From NCBI RefSeq assembly GCF_007644045.2, contig NZ_VMDW02000118.1, positions 114,814 through 178,813 of the forward strand: a DNA stretch of 64,000 nt, written 5' to 3'. Positions 8,319 to 16,468 of this stretch are shown here, in pieces. Below the pieces are notes generated by a model, which worked only from the letters and a program-made list of their open reading frames with translations, was not told where the DNA came from and did not search any database. The translations under genes were made by a program, and so were the position numbers. Source of the DNA: Vogesella urethralis (lineage in GTDB: Bacteria > Pseudomonadota > Gammaproteobacteria > Burkholderiales > Chromobacteriaceae). Position 1 is the first letter of the stretch; the number at the start of each line of letters is the position of its first letter.

Positions 8319-8340
8319 CTTTTGTTATAAAGTAACATTT
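8319..8340 (+). promoter_or_regulatory. Zur box in front of zur and the zinc operon
   Basis: The core TGTTATAAAGTAACA (8323-8337), followed by TTT, closely matches the gammaproteobacterial Zur operator TGTTATA-N-TATAACATTTC and is a near-palindrome. It lies 35 bp upstream of the zur ATG. It predicts zinc-dependent autorepression of the whole six-gene operon. Confidence 0.75.
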
Positions 8341-8371
8341 GAGAATTCTTAACGTTTGTAAGGTCATCGTC

Positions 8372-8806
8372 ATGGATCAAGCCTGCTTCATCGAGGCCGC
8401 CGACCGCCACTGCCAGCAGCAGGGGGTCAAGCTGACGGCGCTGCGGCGCCAGGTGCTGGAGCTGGTGTTGGGTTACCAGGGCGTGGTGAAGGCATACCAG
8501 GTGTTGGCAGATTTGCAGCGCATGCGCGGCATTGCGGCGCCGCCTACCGTGTATCGGGCGCTGGACTTTCTGGTGGCGGCGGGCTTGCTGCACAAGGTGG
8601 ACGCCCTGAATGGCTACATCGTCTGCCACCATGTGGGTTGCAGCCACGAAGGCCTGATTCTGGTGTGCGGCGATTGCGGCAAGGTAGAAGAGCTGGATGC
8701 CACGCCGATGCTGGACGTATTGCGCCAACAGGCAGGTCAGGCCGGCTTTGCCATCGGCCCGCAGAACCTGATGCTGACCGGACGTTGTCAGGAGTGTCAG
8801 GCATGA
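8372..8806 (+). CDS. zur: Zinc uptake regulator Zur (Fur family)
   Basis: 144 residues. The N-terminal winged helix contains KLTALRRQVLELVL and PPTVYRALDFLVAAGL (about residues 17-72). The C-terminal dimerisation and metal domain shows CHHVGCSHEGLILVCGDCG, with the CxxC zinc site completed by the terminal CQEC. These Cys pairs are the structural zinc site of Fur/Zur proteins. Zn-loaded Zur represses high-affinity zinc uptake. The first gene of the operon, it lies behind a Zur box, and its TGA overlaps the next ATG (ATGA). Identification as Zur rather than Fur rests on the znuABC context and the operator. Confidence 0.92.
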   Translation: MDQACFIEAADRHCQQQGVKLTALRRQVLELVLGYQGVVKAYQVLADLQRMRGIAAPPTVYRALDFLVAAGLLHKVDALNGYIVCHHVGCSHEGLILVCGDCGKVEELDATPMLDVLRQQAGQAGFAIGPQNLMLTGRCQECQA

Positions 8807-9729
8807 AAAAAACGCTGGTCAATGTGATTACCGGCTTTCTGGGCGTGGGCAAGACCACGGCGCTGCGCCACATGATTGCCCACCGTCCGCAGGGCGAGAA
8901 GTGGGCCATTATCGTCAACGAATTTGGTGAAATCGGCATCGATGGCGCCGTGCTGGATAACGGCGAACTGCCGGTGGCGGAAATTGCCGGTGGTTGCCTG
9001 TGTTGCGTGGCCGGCCCGCAGATGACGGTGACGGTGGCCAACCTGGTGCGCCGTGAGCGCCCGGACCGGCTGATCATCGAAGCCAGTGGGCTGGCCCACG
9101 CTGCCGGCCTGATCGACGAGCTGCGCGCCGATCCATTGGGCAAGGCGCTGGAAGTGGGGGCGGTGATGACGCTGGTCGACCCGCGCCAATTCGTCAACAA
9201 CGACTACTTCCGCCAGCCGCTGTACCGCGATCAGGTGATGGTGGCCGACGTGTTGCTGGCTACCAAGGGTGACCTGTGCGACGACGCCACTCTGGCCCAG
9301 TACCGAGACAAGGCAGCTGCGTTGTTCCCGCCCAAATCGCTGGTGGCCGATATCCGTGACGGTGCGGCCAACCCGGCCTGGCTGGATACCGAAGTGGCGG
9401 CCAAGCCGCGTTACCGCCCGGCGGTGCGCAGCGACGACAAGCCGGGCTGGCAGTCGCACGGCTGGACACTGCCGCCTGACACGCCGTTCTCTGGCGAGGC
9501 GCTGACGGCGTTCTTTGATGGCCTGCCAGGCATGGTGACCGGGCTGGTGCGCGCCAAAGGCATTTTCCGCGTGCTGGATACCTGGCTGTGGCTGAACTGG
9601 ACCGAAGGCCGCTGGGCGGCCAACCAGGTAGCCTGGCGCCGGGACAACCGTTTTGAACTGATTGCCGAGCATATCGACGTTCCTGCCATCGAAGCGGCCT
9701 TGCGAGCCTGCATTGCTGCCGAATTCTGA
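8803..9729 (+). CDS. G3E-family GTPase, zinc metallochaperone (CobW/YciC/ZigA-like)
   Basis: 308 residues. Walker A GFLGVGKTTA at residues 11-20, the metal-binding CxCC motif GGCLCC at residues 63-68, a base-recognition motif (ATKGDL) near residue 154 and a C-terminal CobW_C domain. COG0523 proteins of this type deliver zinc to client enzymes under zinc limitation, coupled to GTP hydrolysis. The position between zur and znuCBA behind a Zur box supports zinc rather than cobalt or nickel. It overlaps zur by 4 bp. The longer frame opening at 8638 overlaps zur and lacks the family's N-terminus. Confidence 0.9.
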   Translation: MKKTLVNVITGFLGVGKTTALRHMIAHRPQGEKWAIIVNEFGEIGIDGAVLDNGELPVAEIAGGCLCCVAGPQMTVTVANLVRRERPDRLIIEASGLAHAAGLIDELRADPLGKALEVGAVMTLVDPRQFVNNDYFRQPLYRDQVMVADVLLATKGDLCDDATLAQYRDKAAALFPPKSLVADIRDGAANPAWLDTEVAAKPRYRPAVRSDDKPGWQSHGWTLPPDTPFSGEALTAFFDGLPGMVTGLVRAKGIFRVLDTWLWLNWTEGRWAANQVAWRRDNRFELIAEHIDVPAIEAALRACIAAEF

Positions 9730-9743
9730 GTCCGAATTACTGC

Positions 9744-9938
9744 ATGTCCCAACATCATCACGCTGCGCATGAGCACCATGCGCACTCGCACCCCCATCCG
9801 CATGGCGCCGGTGACGACCATCACCTGCCGCGCTGGCGCTTGCTGTCCATGTCTGCCGGGCAGCGCCTGCTGCTGGCGGCGCTGCCCCTCAGCCTGCTTT
9901 GGCTGCTGGTGGCCTGGGCGCTGGGAGGGGAGGCATGA
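9744..9938 (+). CDS. Small His-rich single-pass membrane protein of the zinc operon
   Basis: 64 residues. The first 27 contain eleven His residues in clusters (QHHHAAHEHHAHSHPHPH), followed by one hydrophobic segment (LLLAALPLSLLWLLVAWAL). I do not recognise a named family. The organisation suggests a membrane-anchored zinc or metal-binding peptide that hands zinc to or from the ZnuBC transporter, by inference. It sits 14 bp after the GTPase gene and overlaps znuC by 4 bp, so it is certainly within the operon. There is no visible Sec-type cleavage site. Confidence 0.8.
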   Translation: MSQHHHAAHEHHAHSHPHPHGAGDDHHLPRWRLLSMSAGQRLLLAALPLSLLWLLVAWALGGEA

Positions 9939-10675
9939 TCACGCTCGATAACCTGACCGTTTCCTACCAGCGCCACCCCGCGGTGCACCACGTTAGCGGC
10001 CGTTTTGCCAGCGGTACGGCCACGGCCATCTTCGGCCCGAATGGCGCCGGCAAGAGCACCTTGCTGAAAACCATCATGGGGGCGCTGAAACCCGATAGCG
10101 GCAGCGTAAAGCTGCACGGCATCGGCCGGCGCGAGCTGGCTTATCTGCCGCAGCAGTCCGAAGTAGACCGCTCGTTGCCGGTGTCGGTCATCGACCTGGT
10201 CAGCAGCGGTCACTGGCGCCATAGCGGCCTGTTCGGCAAGGTTGGCCGCCAGCAGGACGAAGCCAGCTGGAATGCGCTGGTGACCGTGGGGCTGGAAGAT
10301 TTTGCCACCCGCCCGATCTCGGCCCTGTCCAGCGGCCAGTTCCAGCGAGTGCTGTTTGCCCGCATCCTGGTGCAGGACGCCCGTTTGATCCTGCTGGACG
10401 AACCGTTCAACGCGGTCGATGCCCGCACTACGCAAGACCTGCTGCAGTTGGTAGACCGCTGGCGTCAGGAGGGGCGCACGCTGGTGGCCGTCCTGCACGA
10501 CCAGGCGCAGGTGCATAGCCATTTTCCGCAAACGCTGCTGATGGCGCGCGAGGTCATTGCCTGGGGCGATACCGCCGAGGTGCTGACCGAGGCGCGCCTG
10601 CGTAAGGCCAGCGAAACCGCAGCGCACTGGCTGGCCAAGGCGCCGTTGTGCAATGTTGACGGGAGCCCGGCATGA
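9935..10675 (+). CDS. znuC: Zinc ABC transporter ATP-binding protein
   Basis: 246 residues. Walker A GPNGAGKST (about residues 34-42), Q-loop LPQQSEVD, ABC signature LSSGQFQRV (about residue 131), Walker B LILLDEP and the switch HD (VLHDQ). It is the cytoplasmic ATPase energising zinc import with the permease encoded next. The start is ATG 9935, overlapping the His-rich gene (ATGA); upstream in-frame Met at 9899 lies inside that gene. Assignment to zinc rather than manganese follows from the operon and Zur box. Confidence 0.92.
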   Translation: MITLDNLTVSYQRHPAVHHVSGRFASGTATAIFGPNGAGKSTLLKTIMGALKPDSGSVKLHGIGRRELAYLPQQSEVDRSLPVSVIDLVSSGHWRHSGLFGKVGRQQDEASWNALVTVGLEDFATRPISALSSGQFQRVLFARILVQDARLILLDEPFNAVDARTTQDLLQLVDRWRQEGRTLVAVLHDQAQVHSHFPQTLLMAREVIAWGDTAEVLTEARLRKASETAAHWLAKAPLCNVDGSPA

Positions 10676-11547
10676 GCACGTTGTACGACCTGCTGTTGTC
10701 GCCGTTTGTCGACTTCGCTTTCATGCGCCGCGCGCTGGCCGGCTGCCTGGCGCTGGCCATGGGTAGCGCGCCGGTGGGGCTGTTCCTGGTGATGCGCCGC
10801 ATGAGCCTGATGGGCGACGCCATGAGCCACGCCGTGTTGCCTGGCGCGGCAGTGGGTTACCTGCTGGCCGGGCTGAGTTTGCCGGCGATGAGCCTGGGCG
10901 GTTTTGTTGCCGGGGTGTTGGTGGCGGTGCTGGCCGGTCTGGCCACCCGCTATACCGAGGTGAAGGAAGACGCCAGCTTTGCCGGCTTTTACCTGCTGTC
11001 CTTGTCGCTGGGTGTATTGCTGGTGTCCAAGACCGGCAGCAATGTCGACCTGATGCACCTGCTGTTCGGCTCGGTGCTGGCGGTGGACGACCACGCACTG
11101 CTGCTGGTGGCGGGTGTCGCCAGCTTTACTGTGCTGAGCATGGCGCTGGTGTACCGCCCTTTGCTGCTGGAAAGCCTGGATCCGGTGTTCATGCGCGCCA
11201 TCGGCGCCCGCGGTGGCGTCTGGCATTTGCTGTTCCTGCTGCTGGTAGTGCTGAACCTGGTCGCCGGTTTCCAGGCGCTGGGCACGCTGATGTCGGTGGG
11301 TTTGATGATGTTGCCGGCCATTGCCTCGCGCCTATGGGCGGTGTCGGTGGGGGGCATGCTGCTGGTGGCCTTTGCCGTCGCTGCCTTGTCCGGGGTGGGG
11401 GGCTTGCTGCTGTCGTATCACTACGAGCTGCCTTCCGGCCCGGCCATCATTCTGCTGGCTGGCATGTTCTATCTGTTTTCCCTGCTGTTTGCACCGCAGG
11501 GCGGTTTGCTACCGCGCCTGGTGCGTGCCCGTCATTTCACCAATTAG
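10672..11547 (+). CDS. znuB: Zinc ABC transporter permease
   Basis: 291 residues with about eight to nine membrane segments, ABC-3 family. Characteristic stretches are MGDAMSHAVLPGAAVGYLL (about residues 46-64) and GTLMSVGLMMLPAIASRLW (about residue 205), including the cytoplasmic EAA-like loop. It forms the membrane channel of the zinc importer. It overlaps znuC by 4 bp and is 8 bp before znuA. Confidence 0.92.
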   Translation: MSTLYDLLLSPFVDFAFMRRALAGCLALAMGSAPVGLFLVMRRMSLMGDAMSHAVLPGAAVGYLLAGLSLPAMSLGGFVAGVLVAVLAGLATRYTEVKEDASFAGFYLLSLSLGVLLVSKTGSNVDLMHLLFGSVLAVDDHALLLVAGVASFTVLSMALVYRPLLLESLDPVFMRAIGARGGVWHLLFLLLVVLNLVAGFQALGTLMSVGLMMLPAIASRLWAVSVGGMLLVAFAVAALSGVGGLLLSYHYELPSGPAIILLAGMFYLFSLLFAPQGGLLPRLVRARHFTN

Positions 11548-11555
11548 GAATTGCT

Positions 11556-12455
11556 ATGCGTAGATGGATTGCTGCAGCACTGTTGATGTCGCCGTTACTG
11601 GCCCAGGCCAAGCTGCCGGTAGTAGCCAGTTTCAGTATCGTGGCCGATGTGGCACGTGAAGTCGGTGGCGACCGTGTTGATGTGGTGTCGCTGGTGGCAC
11701 CGGATCAGGATGCCCACGTTTTCCAGCCGGCCCCGGCCGACGTGAAGAAGTTGGCCGCCGCCAAGGTGTTTGTGGTGAACGGCCTGGGCTTCGAGGGCTG
11801 GATGACGCGGCTGAGCAAGTCTGCCGGCTTCAAGGGCATGACCATCACCGCCGCCGCTAAGGTGAAGCCGCTGGCGATGGCCGAGCACGACGAACATGAG
11901 GGGCATGATCACGGCCACGATCATGACCACGGCAAGGTCGACCCGCACGCCTGGCATAACCCGCAGAATGTGGTGCTGTACGCCGATGCGATGGCGGACG
12001 GCTTTGCCAAGGCCGATCCGGATGGCGCTGCCTACTACCGCCAGCGTGCGCAAGCCTACAAGGCCAAGCTGGGCGAGCTCGATGCCTGGGCGGCCAAGAG
12101 CCTGGCCGCTGTGCCGGCCGATCGTCGCAAGGTGCTGACCTCGCACGACGCGTTTGCTTACCTGGGCGCCCGCTACAAGATCCGCTTCATGGCGCCGCAA
12201 GGTGTCAGTACCGATGCTGAGGCGTCTGCCAAGGGCGTAGCGGCGCTGATCCGTCAGGTGAAGAAAGAGAAAGTGACCGCAGTATTCTTCGAAAATATGG
12301 CTGACCGCCGTTTGCTGGATCAGCTCAGCCGTGAAGCCGGCGTCAAGGTTGGCGGCAAGCTGTACTCCGATGCGCTGTCGGCCGACCCGGCTGCCAGCAG
12401 CTACCTGCAGCTGTTCCGCAGCAACGTCAATGCGATGCTGGCAACGATGAAGTAA
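11556..12455 (+). CDS. znuA: Zinc ABC transporter periplasmic substrate-binding protein
   Basis: 299 residues with a signal peptide (MRRWIAAALLMSPLLAQA). The cluster A-1 fold is supported by QDAHVFQPAPADVKKL (zinc-ligand His near residue 53), the His/Asp-rich loop HDEHEGHDHGHDHDHG (about residues 110-126), the second ligand in DPHAWHNPQN and the late ligands HDAFAYLGARY and FFENMADR. The His loop is diagnostic for ZnuA against Mn-binding homologues. The ATG at 11556 follows AGGAA. It is the last gene of the operon; its 3' end overlaps the convergent SafE-like gene by 29 bp. Confidence 0.93.
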   Translation: MRRWIAAALLMSPLLAQAKLPVVASFSIVADVAREVGGDRVDVVSLVAPDQDAHVFQPAPADVKKLAAAKVFVVNGLGFEGWMTRLSKSAGFKGMTITAAAKVKPLAMAEHDEHEGHDHGHDHDHGKVDPHAWHNPQNVVLYADAMADGFAKADPDGAAYYRQRAQAYKAKLGELDAWAAKSLAAVPADRRKVLTSHDAFAYLGARYKIRFMAPQGVSTDAEASAKGVAALIRQVKKEKVTAVFFENMADRRLLDQLSREAGVKVGGKLYSDALSADPAASSYLQLFRSNVNAMLATMK

Positions 12456-13107
12456 GCAGCAAGTACAGGTGCCAGGCACCAAGCGCGCAAATGGCCAGGC
12501 CCGCAAACAAGCGGACTGGCCGTTTTTGTTTGAGGCGCTGCAGCTGGCTGGCAAAGCTGCCCATCAGCAGCAGGTTGGGCAGGGTGCCCAGGCCAAAGCT
12601 GAGCATGGCCAGTGCACCGCCTGCGGCAGATTGCGTGGCCAGGGCGGCCAGGCTGGCTGTGTACACCAAGCCGCACGGCACCCAGCCCCAGACGGCACCG
12701 ACCAGCACGCTATGCCAGGGGTGGCGTACCGGCAAGAAGCGGTGGGTCAGTGGCTGCAGGCGTTGCCATAGTGGCACCCCCAGTTTTTCGATGCGGCCAA
12801 CCATGGTGGATAGCCCGGCCAGGTACAGGCCCAGCAAAATCAACAGCAGGTTGGCCAGCGCAAACAGCCATTGCTGCAATGGCAGATAGCTGGTCTGGGC
12901 CAGGCCCCACTGGCTGAGGCCGCCCAGCAGGGCGCCGATCAAGGTATAACTGCCAAGCCGTCCCAGATTGTAGCCCAGCAAGAGTAGCGGTCGGTTGCCG
13001 GTGCCGGTTAGCGAGATGGCCGTGACGATGCCACCGCACATGCCCAGGCAGTGTACGCCCCCCAGCAGGCCAGTCAGAAACAGGGATAGCAGGCTGATTT
13101 CCAGCAT
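12427..13107 (-). CDS. SafE/UreH-like integral membrane protein (sulfite exporter TauE/SafE family)
   Basis: 226 residues, six to seven membrane segments. The signature GLLGGVHCLGMCGGIVTAISL (about residues 13-33, with HCxGMCGG) and WVPCGLVYTA in the second half identify the COG2836 family, which is often linked to heavy-metal (copper) handling and cbb3 oxidase assembly in proteobacteria. The conserved Cys residues may bind metal. It stands alone, convergent with znuA and overlapping it. The upstream 300 bp are AT-rich. The ccoS-ccoI genes lie far away (45 kb), so any link is only by family knowledge. Confidence 0.85.
   Translation of the reverse strand: MLEISLLSLFLTGLLGGVHCLGMCGGIVTAISLTGTGNRPLLLLGYNLGRLGSYTLIGALLGGLSQWGLAQTSYLPLQQWLFALANLLLILLGLYLAGLSTMVGRIEKLGVPLWQRLQPLTHRFLPVRHPWHSVLVGAVWGWVPCGLVYTASLAALATQSAAGGALAMLSFGLGTLPNLLLMGSFASQLQRLKQKRPVRLFAGLAICALGAWHLYLLLTSSLPASH
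12493..12538 (+). terminator. Terminator of the zinc operon, inside the convergent gene
   Basis: Arms GGCCAG/CTGGCC and CCGC/GCGG surround an AAACAA loop and are followed by GTTTTTGTTT. It lies 38 bp after the znuA stop, within the coding region of the opposing SafE-like gene. Confidence 0.6.
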
Positions 13108-13405
13108 ATCGTTAAAAATGGTTCTAAAACGGAAAGTGGATTGTAACAGCCCTATTTGCCGTGGCTGGGCTTTTTCAGGGCTAAATAGCTCTATGGATTA
13201 TTATAAATGACTAATAATGACATTATACTTATCTGTATTGAAATACTTGCAAAATCATGGTGATAGTCCATTTTTAGTACTAGAAAATCTCGACATTTAG
13301 TCACAAAATGAACGCCTTTCCGTGAATGAGGCGCTGTCGATGTGGAGACGTACTGGCACGGTCAATAAGTCTAATAGCCGTGTGGCGAGGGTGGGGAGGT
13401 AATAA
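13108..13405. other. AT-rich intergenic region with divergent promoters
   Basis: About 300 bp, strongly AT-rich around 13190-13290. It separates the divergent SafE-like and enoyl-CoA hydratase genes and should hold both promoters. A strong ribosome binding site (GGGGAGGT) lies just before 13406. No gene or RNA is recognised. Confidence 0.4.
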
Positions 13406-14191
13406 ATGAGCAAGTACATTATCGTGGAGCGTTTGGGTCAGTCTGCCATTGTTACTATCAACAACCCGCCGGCCAATGCCTGGACGCTGGAGTCGTTGAA
13501 GGCACTGACTGCTGCCATGGAAAGTCTGGACGCCGATAGCGAAGTGCGCAGCGTGGTACTGACCGGTGCGGGTGACCAGTTCTTTACTGCCGGCGTGGAC
13601 ATGACCCTGCTGGCAAAGGCCAGTCGTGAGCAGGCTGGCCGCATCGTGGATGCGTTTGCCCAAGCCTACAACAGCGTGCGGCAATTCCGTGGCGTGACGG
13701 TAGCGGCCGTGAACGGCATGGCGCTGGGCAGTGGCCTGGAGTGCGCGCTGTCCTGTGATTACATCGTGATCGAGCGTGGCGCCAAGCTGGGCATGCCGGA
13801 AGCGGTAGCCGGGCTGATCCCCGCGGCCGGTGGCAGCAAGGCGCTGACCGATCGCGTTGGCGTGCCGTGGGCCAAGCGCATCATCCTGGGCGGCGAGCTG
13901 GTGGATGCGGATACCGCACTCAAGATCGGTTTGGCCGAGGAAGTGGTGGATAGCGGATTTGCCAAGATCGTAGCCGTCAGCCTGGCCAGCAAGGTGGCAT
14001 TGCAATCGCGCAGTGCGGTGCTGGCGGCGCGACGCCTGATCGAGGTGAGCCAACAGACTACGCTGGAGCGGCAGTTGCTGCTGGAGCGTGCAGCCTTCCT
14101 GGAGCTGATGGAAGGCGCCGAGCAGCGCGAAGGCGTGGCGGCACTGCTGGAAAACCGCAAGCCGTCCTGGCAAGACGATGGCGACGACTGA
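13406..14191 (+). CDS. Enoyl-CoA hydratase/isomerase family protein
   Basis: 261 residues, crotonase superfamily. The oxyanion-hole segments are AGDQFFTAGVDMTLL (about residues 55-69) and NGMALGSGLECALSCDYIV (about residues 105-123). The second catalytic acidic position fits GMPEAVAGLIPAAGG (about residue 132). It would hydrate or isomerise an acyl-CoA, with the exact pathway unknown (beta-oxidation or branched-chain degradation). The start is supported by GGGGAGGT four to six bases upstream. A monocistronic unit, ending at a strong bidirectional terminator. Confidence 0.88.
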   Translation: MSKYIIVERLGQSAIVTINNPPANAWTLESLKALTAAMESLDADSEVRSVVLTGAGDQFFTAGVDMTLLAKASREQAGRIVDAFAQAYNSVRQFRGVTVAAVNGMALGSGLECALSCDYIVIERGAKLGMPEAVAGLIPAAGGSKALTDRVGVPWAKRIILGGELVDADTALKIGLAEEVVDSGFAKIVAVSLASKVALQSRSAVLAARRLIEVSQQTTLERQLLLERAAFLELMEGAEQREGVAALLENRKPSWQDDGDD

Positions 14192-14233
14192 GCGCAGATC
14201 GATCGGGCGGTGGTAAAGCGGCCTGGTCACAGC

Positions 14234-14266
14234 AAAAAGCCTGTTTGCGGTGCAAACAGGCTTTTT
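14234..14266. terminator. Bidirectional terminator
   Basis: Fifteen-base perfect arms, AAAAAGCCTGTTTGC and its complement, around a GGT loop. It serves both the enoyl-CoA hydratase gene and the convergent parvulin operon. Confidence 0.92.
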
Positions 14267-14312
14267 GTTTGGTGAAATGCGCCAGCAGCAGGCTGGCGCT
14301 TTTCACGTGGGC

Positions 14313-15095
14313 TTACTGCTGAACCTTGGCCTTGGCTTTCAGGTCCTTGATCAGGCTTTCGATACGCTGCGACTGGATGCGTTGCTCCAGCTGCGGGCGC
14401 AGGGCATCTACCGGCGGTGCGGCTTCTACTTTCACGTCGTCCAGTTTGATGATGTGGAAACCGAACTGGGTTTTCACCGGGGTAGCGGTAACCTGGCCTT
14501 TGGCCAGCTTGATCATGGCTTCGGAGAACGGTGCGACGAAAGTTGCCGGTTCGTTCCAGCCCAGATCGCCACCGTTGACCTTGCTACCCGGGTCAATCGA
14601 TTTTTCCTTGGCCAGTTGGTCGAACGGCTTGCCCTTTTTCAGCGAGGCCAGTACAGCTTTTGCTTCGGCTTCGGTCTTCACCAGGATGTGGCGCGCCTTG
14701 TAGCTCTTTTTCTCCGGGAATTCGGCTTTTACCTTCTCGTACTCGGCCTTGATCTGGGCGTCGGTAATCGGGTTGGTGCGTACGTATTCCTTGATGTAAC
14801 GGTTAGCCAGCGCCATGGCTTGGGCGTTTTCCATTTCAGCCTGGAAGTCGGCAGACTTGTCCATGCCCTTTTTCACGGCTTCCTGACGCAGGATTTCAGC
14901 GGTCACCAGCTGGTCGGTGATCATCTCTTTCATCTGCGGGTTGGCCGGCTGGCCCTGGGCTTCCATCATGCGCACGATGGCGTCGATGCGTTGCTGGCTG
15001 ATGGCAACGCCGTTGACGGACGGGGTGGCCACAGCAGTGGAGCCAGCCACCATCAGGGCGGCAGCGATCAGGGAATGCTTGAAACGAGTTTTCAT
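14313..15095 (-). CDS. Periplasmic parvulin-type peptidyl-prolyl isomerase (distal copy)
   Basis: 260 residues. Signal peptide up to about residue 23 (AVA cleavage), an N-terminal helical chaperone segment, then a PpiC/parvulin domain at about residues 130-225 with KARHILVKTEAEA, GGDLGWNEPATFVAPF and TQFGFHIIKLDD. It is expected to assist folding of periplasmic and outer-membrane proteins by prolyl cis-trans isomerisation. It lies 18 bp behind a paralogous gene (15114-15905), a tandem duplication within the yciB-yciI-bolA operon. Similar to the PEB4/PrsA-like proteins of Neisseria. Confidence 0.9.
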   Translation of the reverse strand: MKTRFKHSLIAAALMVAGSTAVATPSVNGVAISQQRIDAIVRMMEAQGQPANPQMKEMITDQLVTAEILRQEAVKKGMDKSADFQAEMENAQAMALANRYIKEYVRTNPITDAQIKAEYEKVKAEFPEKKSYKARHILVKTEAEAKAVLASLKKGKPFDQLAKEKSIDPGSKVNGGDLGWNEPATFVAPFSEAMIKLAKGQVTATPVKTQFGFHIIKLDDVKVEAAPPVDALRPQLEQRIQSQRIESLIKDLKAKAKVQQ

Positions 15096-15113
15096 CAGTG
15101 ATTTCCGTATGGG

Positions 15114-15905
15114 TTATTGGATGGTGGCTTTCTGGCGCAGTTCGAGTACTGCATCACGGACAGCCTTTTCCTGCAGTTCCTGAGCGATGCGCGCCTTCAC
15201 TGCTTCGAACGGTGCCGGTGTGGCGGCGCGAATATCTTCAACCTTGAAGACATGCCAGCCCAGCGACGATTGCAGCGGCTTGGCGCTGATCTGGCCTTTG
15301 GGGATGGCTTTCAGAGCTTCTGCCAGCGGTGCTTCCATGGCCGCCAGGTTGCCCCAGCCCATGTCGCCACCGCGTGCCTTGCTGTTTTCGTCAATCGACT
15401 GGGTTTTGGCCAGTTGATCGAACTTGCCGCCTTTTTTCAGTGCGGCGATGGTTTTGTTGGCCGCATCTTCGGTAGGCAGCACGATCTGGCGTACCGAGAC
15501 TTCGTTCACCCCTTTGAACTGGGCGCTGTAGCGGTCGTATTCGGCTTTGACGGCTTCTTCGCTAACCGGCCGGTTTTTGGCGGCAGCGTCGAAGAATACT
15601 TGCTGCAGCAAATCCTTGCGCACTTCATCCATGCGTTGGATAAAGGCCGGGTCCTTGTCGAGGCCAGCCTTGATGGCGGCTTGCAGTACCAGTTCGCGGT
15701 TGATCAGGCGCTGGCGCAGGTCTTCGCGCAGTGCCGGCGTGTCCTGTACGCGACCACCGTTGGCGCCCACAACCTGGCTGACGGCCTGGTCGAGTACGCT
15801 CTGGTCGATGACGGTGCCGTTGACGGTGGCAACCGGTGCGGCAAAGACCGCTTGGGTGGCAGCCAGCAGAACGCCGGTGCTCAGCAGCGAGGTGAGTTTT
15901 TTCAT
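15114..15905 (-). CDS. Periplasmic parvulin-type peptidyl-prolyl isomerase (proximal copy)
   Basis: 263 residues with a signal peptide (MKKLTSLLSTGVLLAATQAVFA) and a parvulin domain at about residues 130-235 (VRQIVLPTEDAA, GGDMGWGNLAAMEAP, SSLGWHVFKVED). The domain order is the same as in the downstream paralogue, but identity is moderate, so this is an old duplication and the substrate preference may differ. The start is 3 bp after the bolA stop. Expected role: chaperone and isomerase in the periplasm. Confidence 0.9.
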   Translation of the reverse strand: MKKLTSLLSTGVLLAATQAVFAAPVATVNGTVIDQSVLDQAVSQVVGANGGRVQDTPALREDLRQRLINRELVLQAAIKAGLDKDPAFIQRMDEVRKDLLQQVFFDAAAKNRPVSEEAVKAEYDRYSAQFKGVNEVSVRQIVLPTEDAANKTIAALKKGGKFDQLAKTQSIDENSKARGGDMGWGNLAAMEAPLAEALKAIPKGQISAKPLQSSLGWHVFKVEDIRAATPAPFEAVKARIAQELQEKAVRDAVLELRQKATIQ

Positions 15906-15908
15906 GTT

Positions 15909-16169
15909 TTACAATTCGTCCGGTGTGTAGGTGCGCATGGCCAGTGCGTGAATGCCTTGTTGCATCAGATCGCCCAGCGCGGCGTAGACCATGCGCTGCC
16001 GCTGGAGACGACTTTTGCCGGCAAAAGCGTCGGCCACGATGACAACATCGAAATGGCTGCCATCTGCGGCGCCCGCATGGCCTGCATGTGCTGCACTGTC
16101 GTCGTGGATGTCCAGATGGCTGGGGGCCAGAACGGCCAAGCGCTGGCGAATGCTATCGCTGAGGCTCAT
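15909..16169 (-). CDS. BolA family protein
   Basis: 86 residues. The BolA class II KH-like fold is indicated by [15 protein letters not shown] at the N-terminus, [33 protein letters not shown] (cited in part; about residues 37-70) and a final [12 protein letters not shown]. BolA-like proteins partner with monothiol glutaredoxins in Fe-S trafficking or act as transcriptional modulators. The frame starts at ATG 16169, overlapping the yciI-like stop (ATGA). Confidence 0.88.
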   Translation of the reverse strand: MSLSDSIRQRLAVLAPSHLDIHDDSAAHAGHAGAADGSHFDVVIVADAFAGKSRLQRQRMVYAALGDLMQQGIHALAMRTYTPDEL

Positions 16170-16468
16170 GCTGGTAAAACTTTGCGGAAGGGTTTTACGC
16201 TGACCGTGGCGTACACCCCGGCGGCAACGTAAGGATCGGCGTCTGCCCAAGCCTGTGCTTGCTGCAAGCTGGCGAATTCGGCCACGATCAGGCTGCCCGT
16301 AAAACCGGCGCTACCCGGGTCATTGCTGTCGATGGCAGGGAAGGGGCCGGCCAACAGCAGGCGACCTTCAGCTTGCAGTGCTTGCAGCCGTTCCAGGTGA
16401 GCGGGGCGGGCAGCCAGGCGGGCGGCCAGCGAATCTGGCACGTCTTGCCCGGTGATGGCGTACAGCAT
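16166..16468 (-). CDS. YciI-like protein
   Basis: 100 residues, starting [10 protein letters not shown] and containing [24 protein letters not shown] (about residues 21-44; the conserved His and Asp region of the YCII dimeric ferredoxin-like fold) and [19 protein letters not shown]. The function of YciI proteins is not settled. Its ATG overlaps the stop of the septation protein gene by one base (TGATG), and its stop overlaps bolA. This yciB-yciI-bolA order is common in betaproteobacteria. Confidence 0.88.
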   Translation of the reverse strand: MLYAITGQDVPDSLAARLAARPAHLERLQALQAEGRLLLAGPFPAIDSNDPGSAGFTGSLIVAEFASLQQAQAWADADPYVAAGVYATVSVKPFRKVLPA

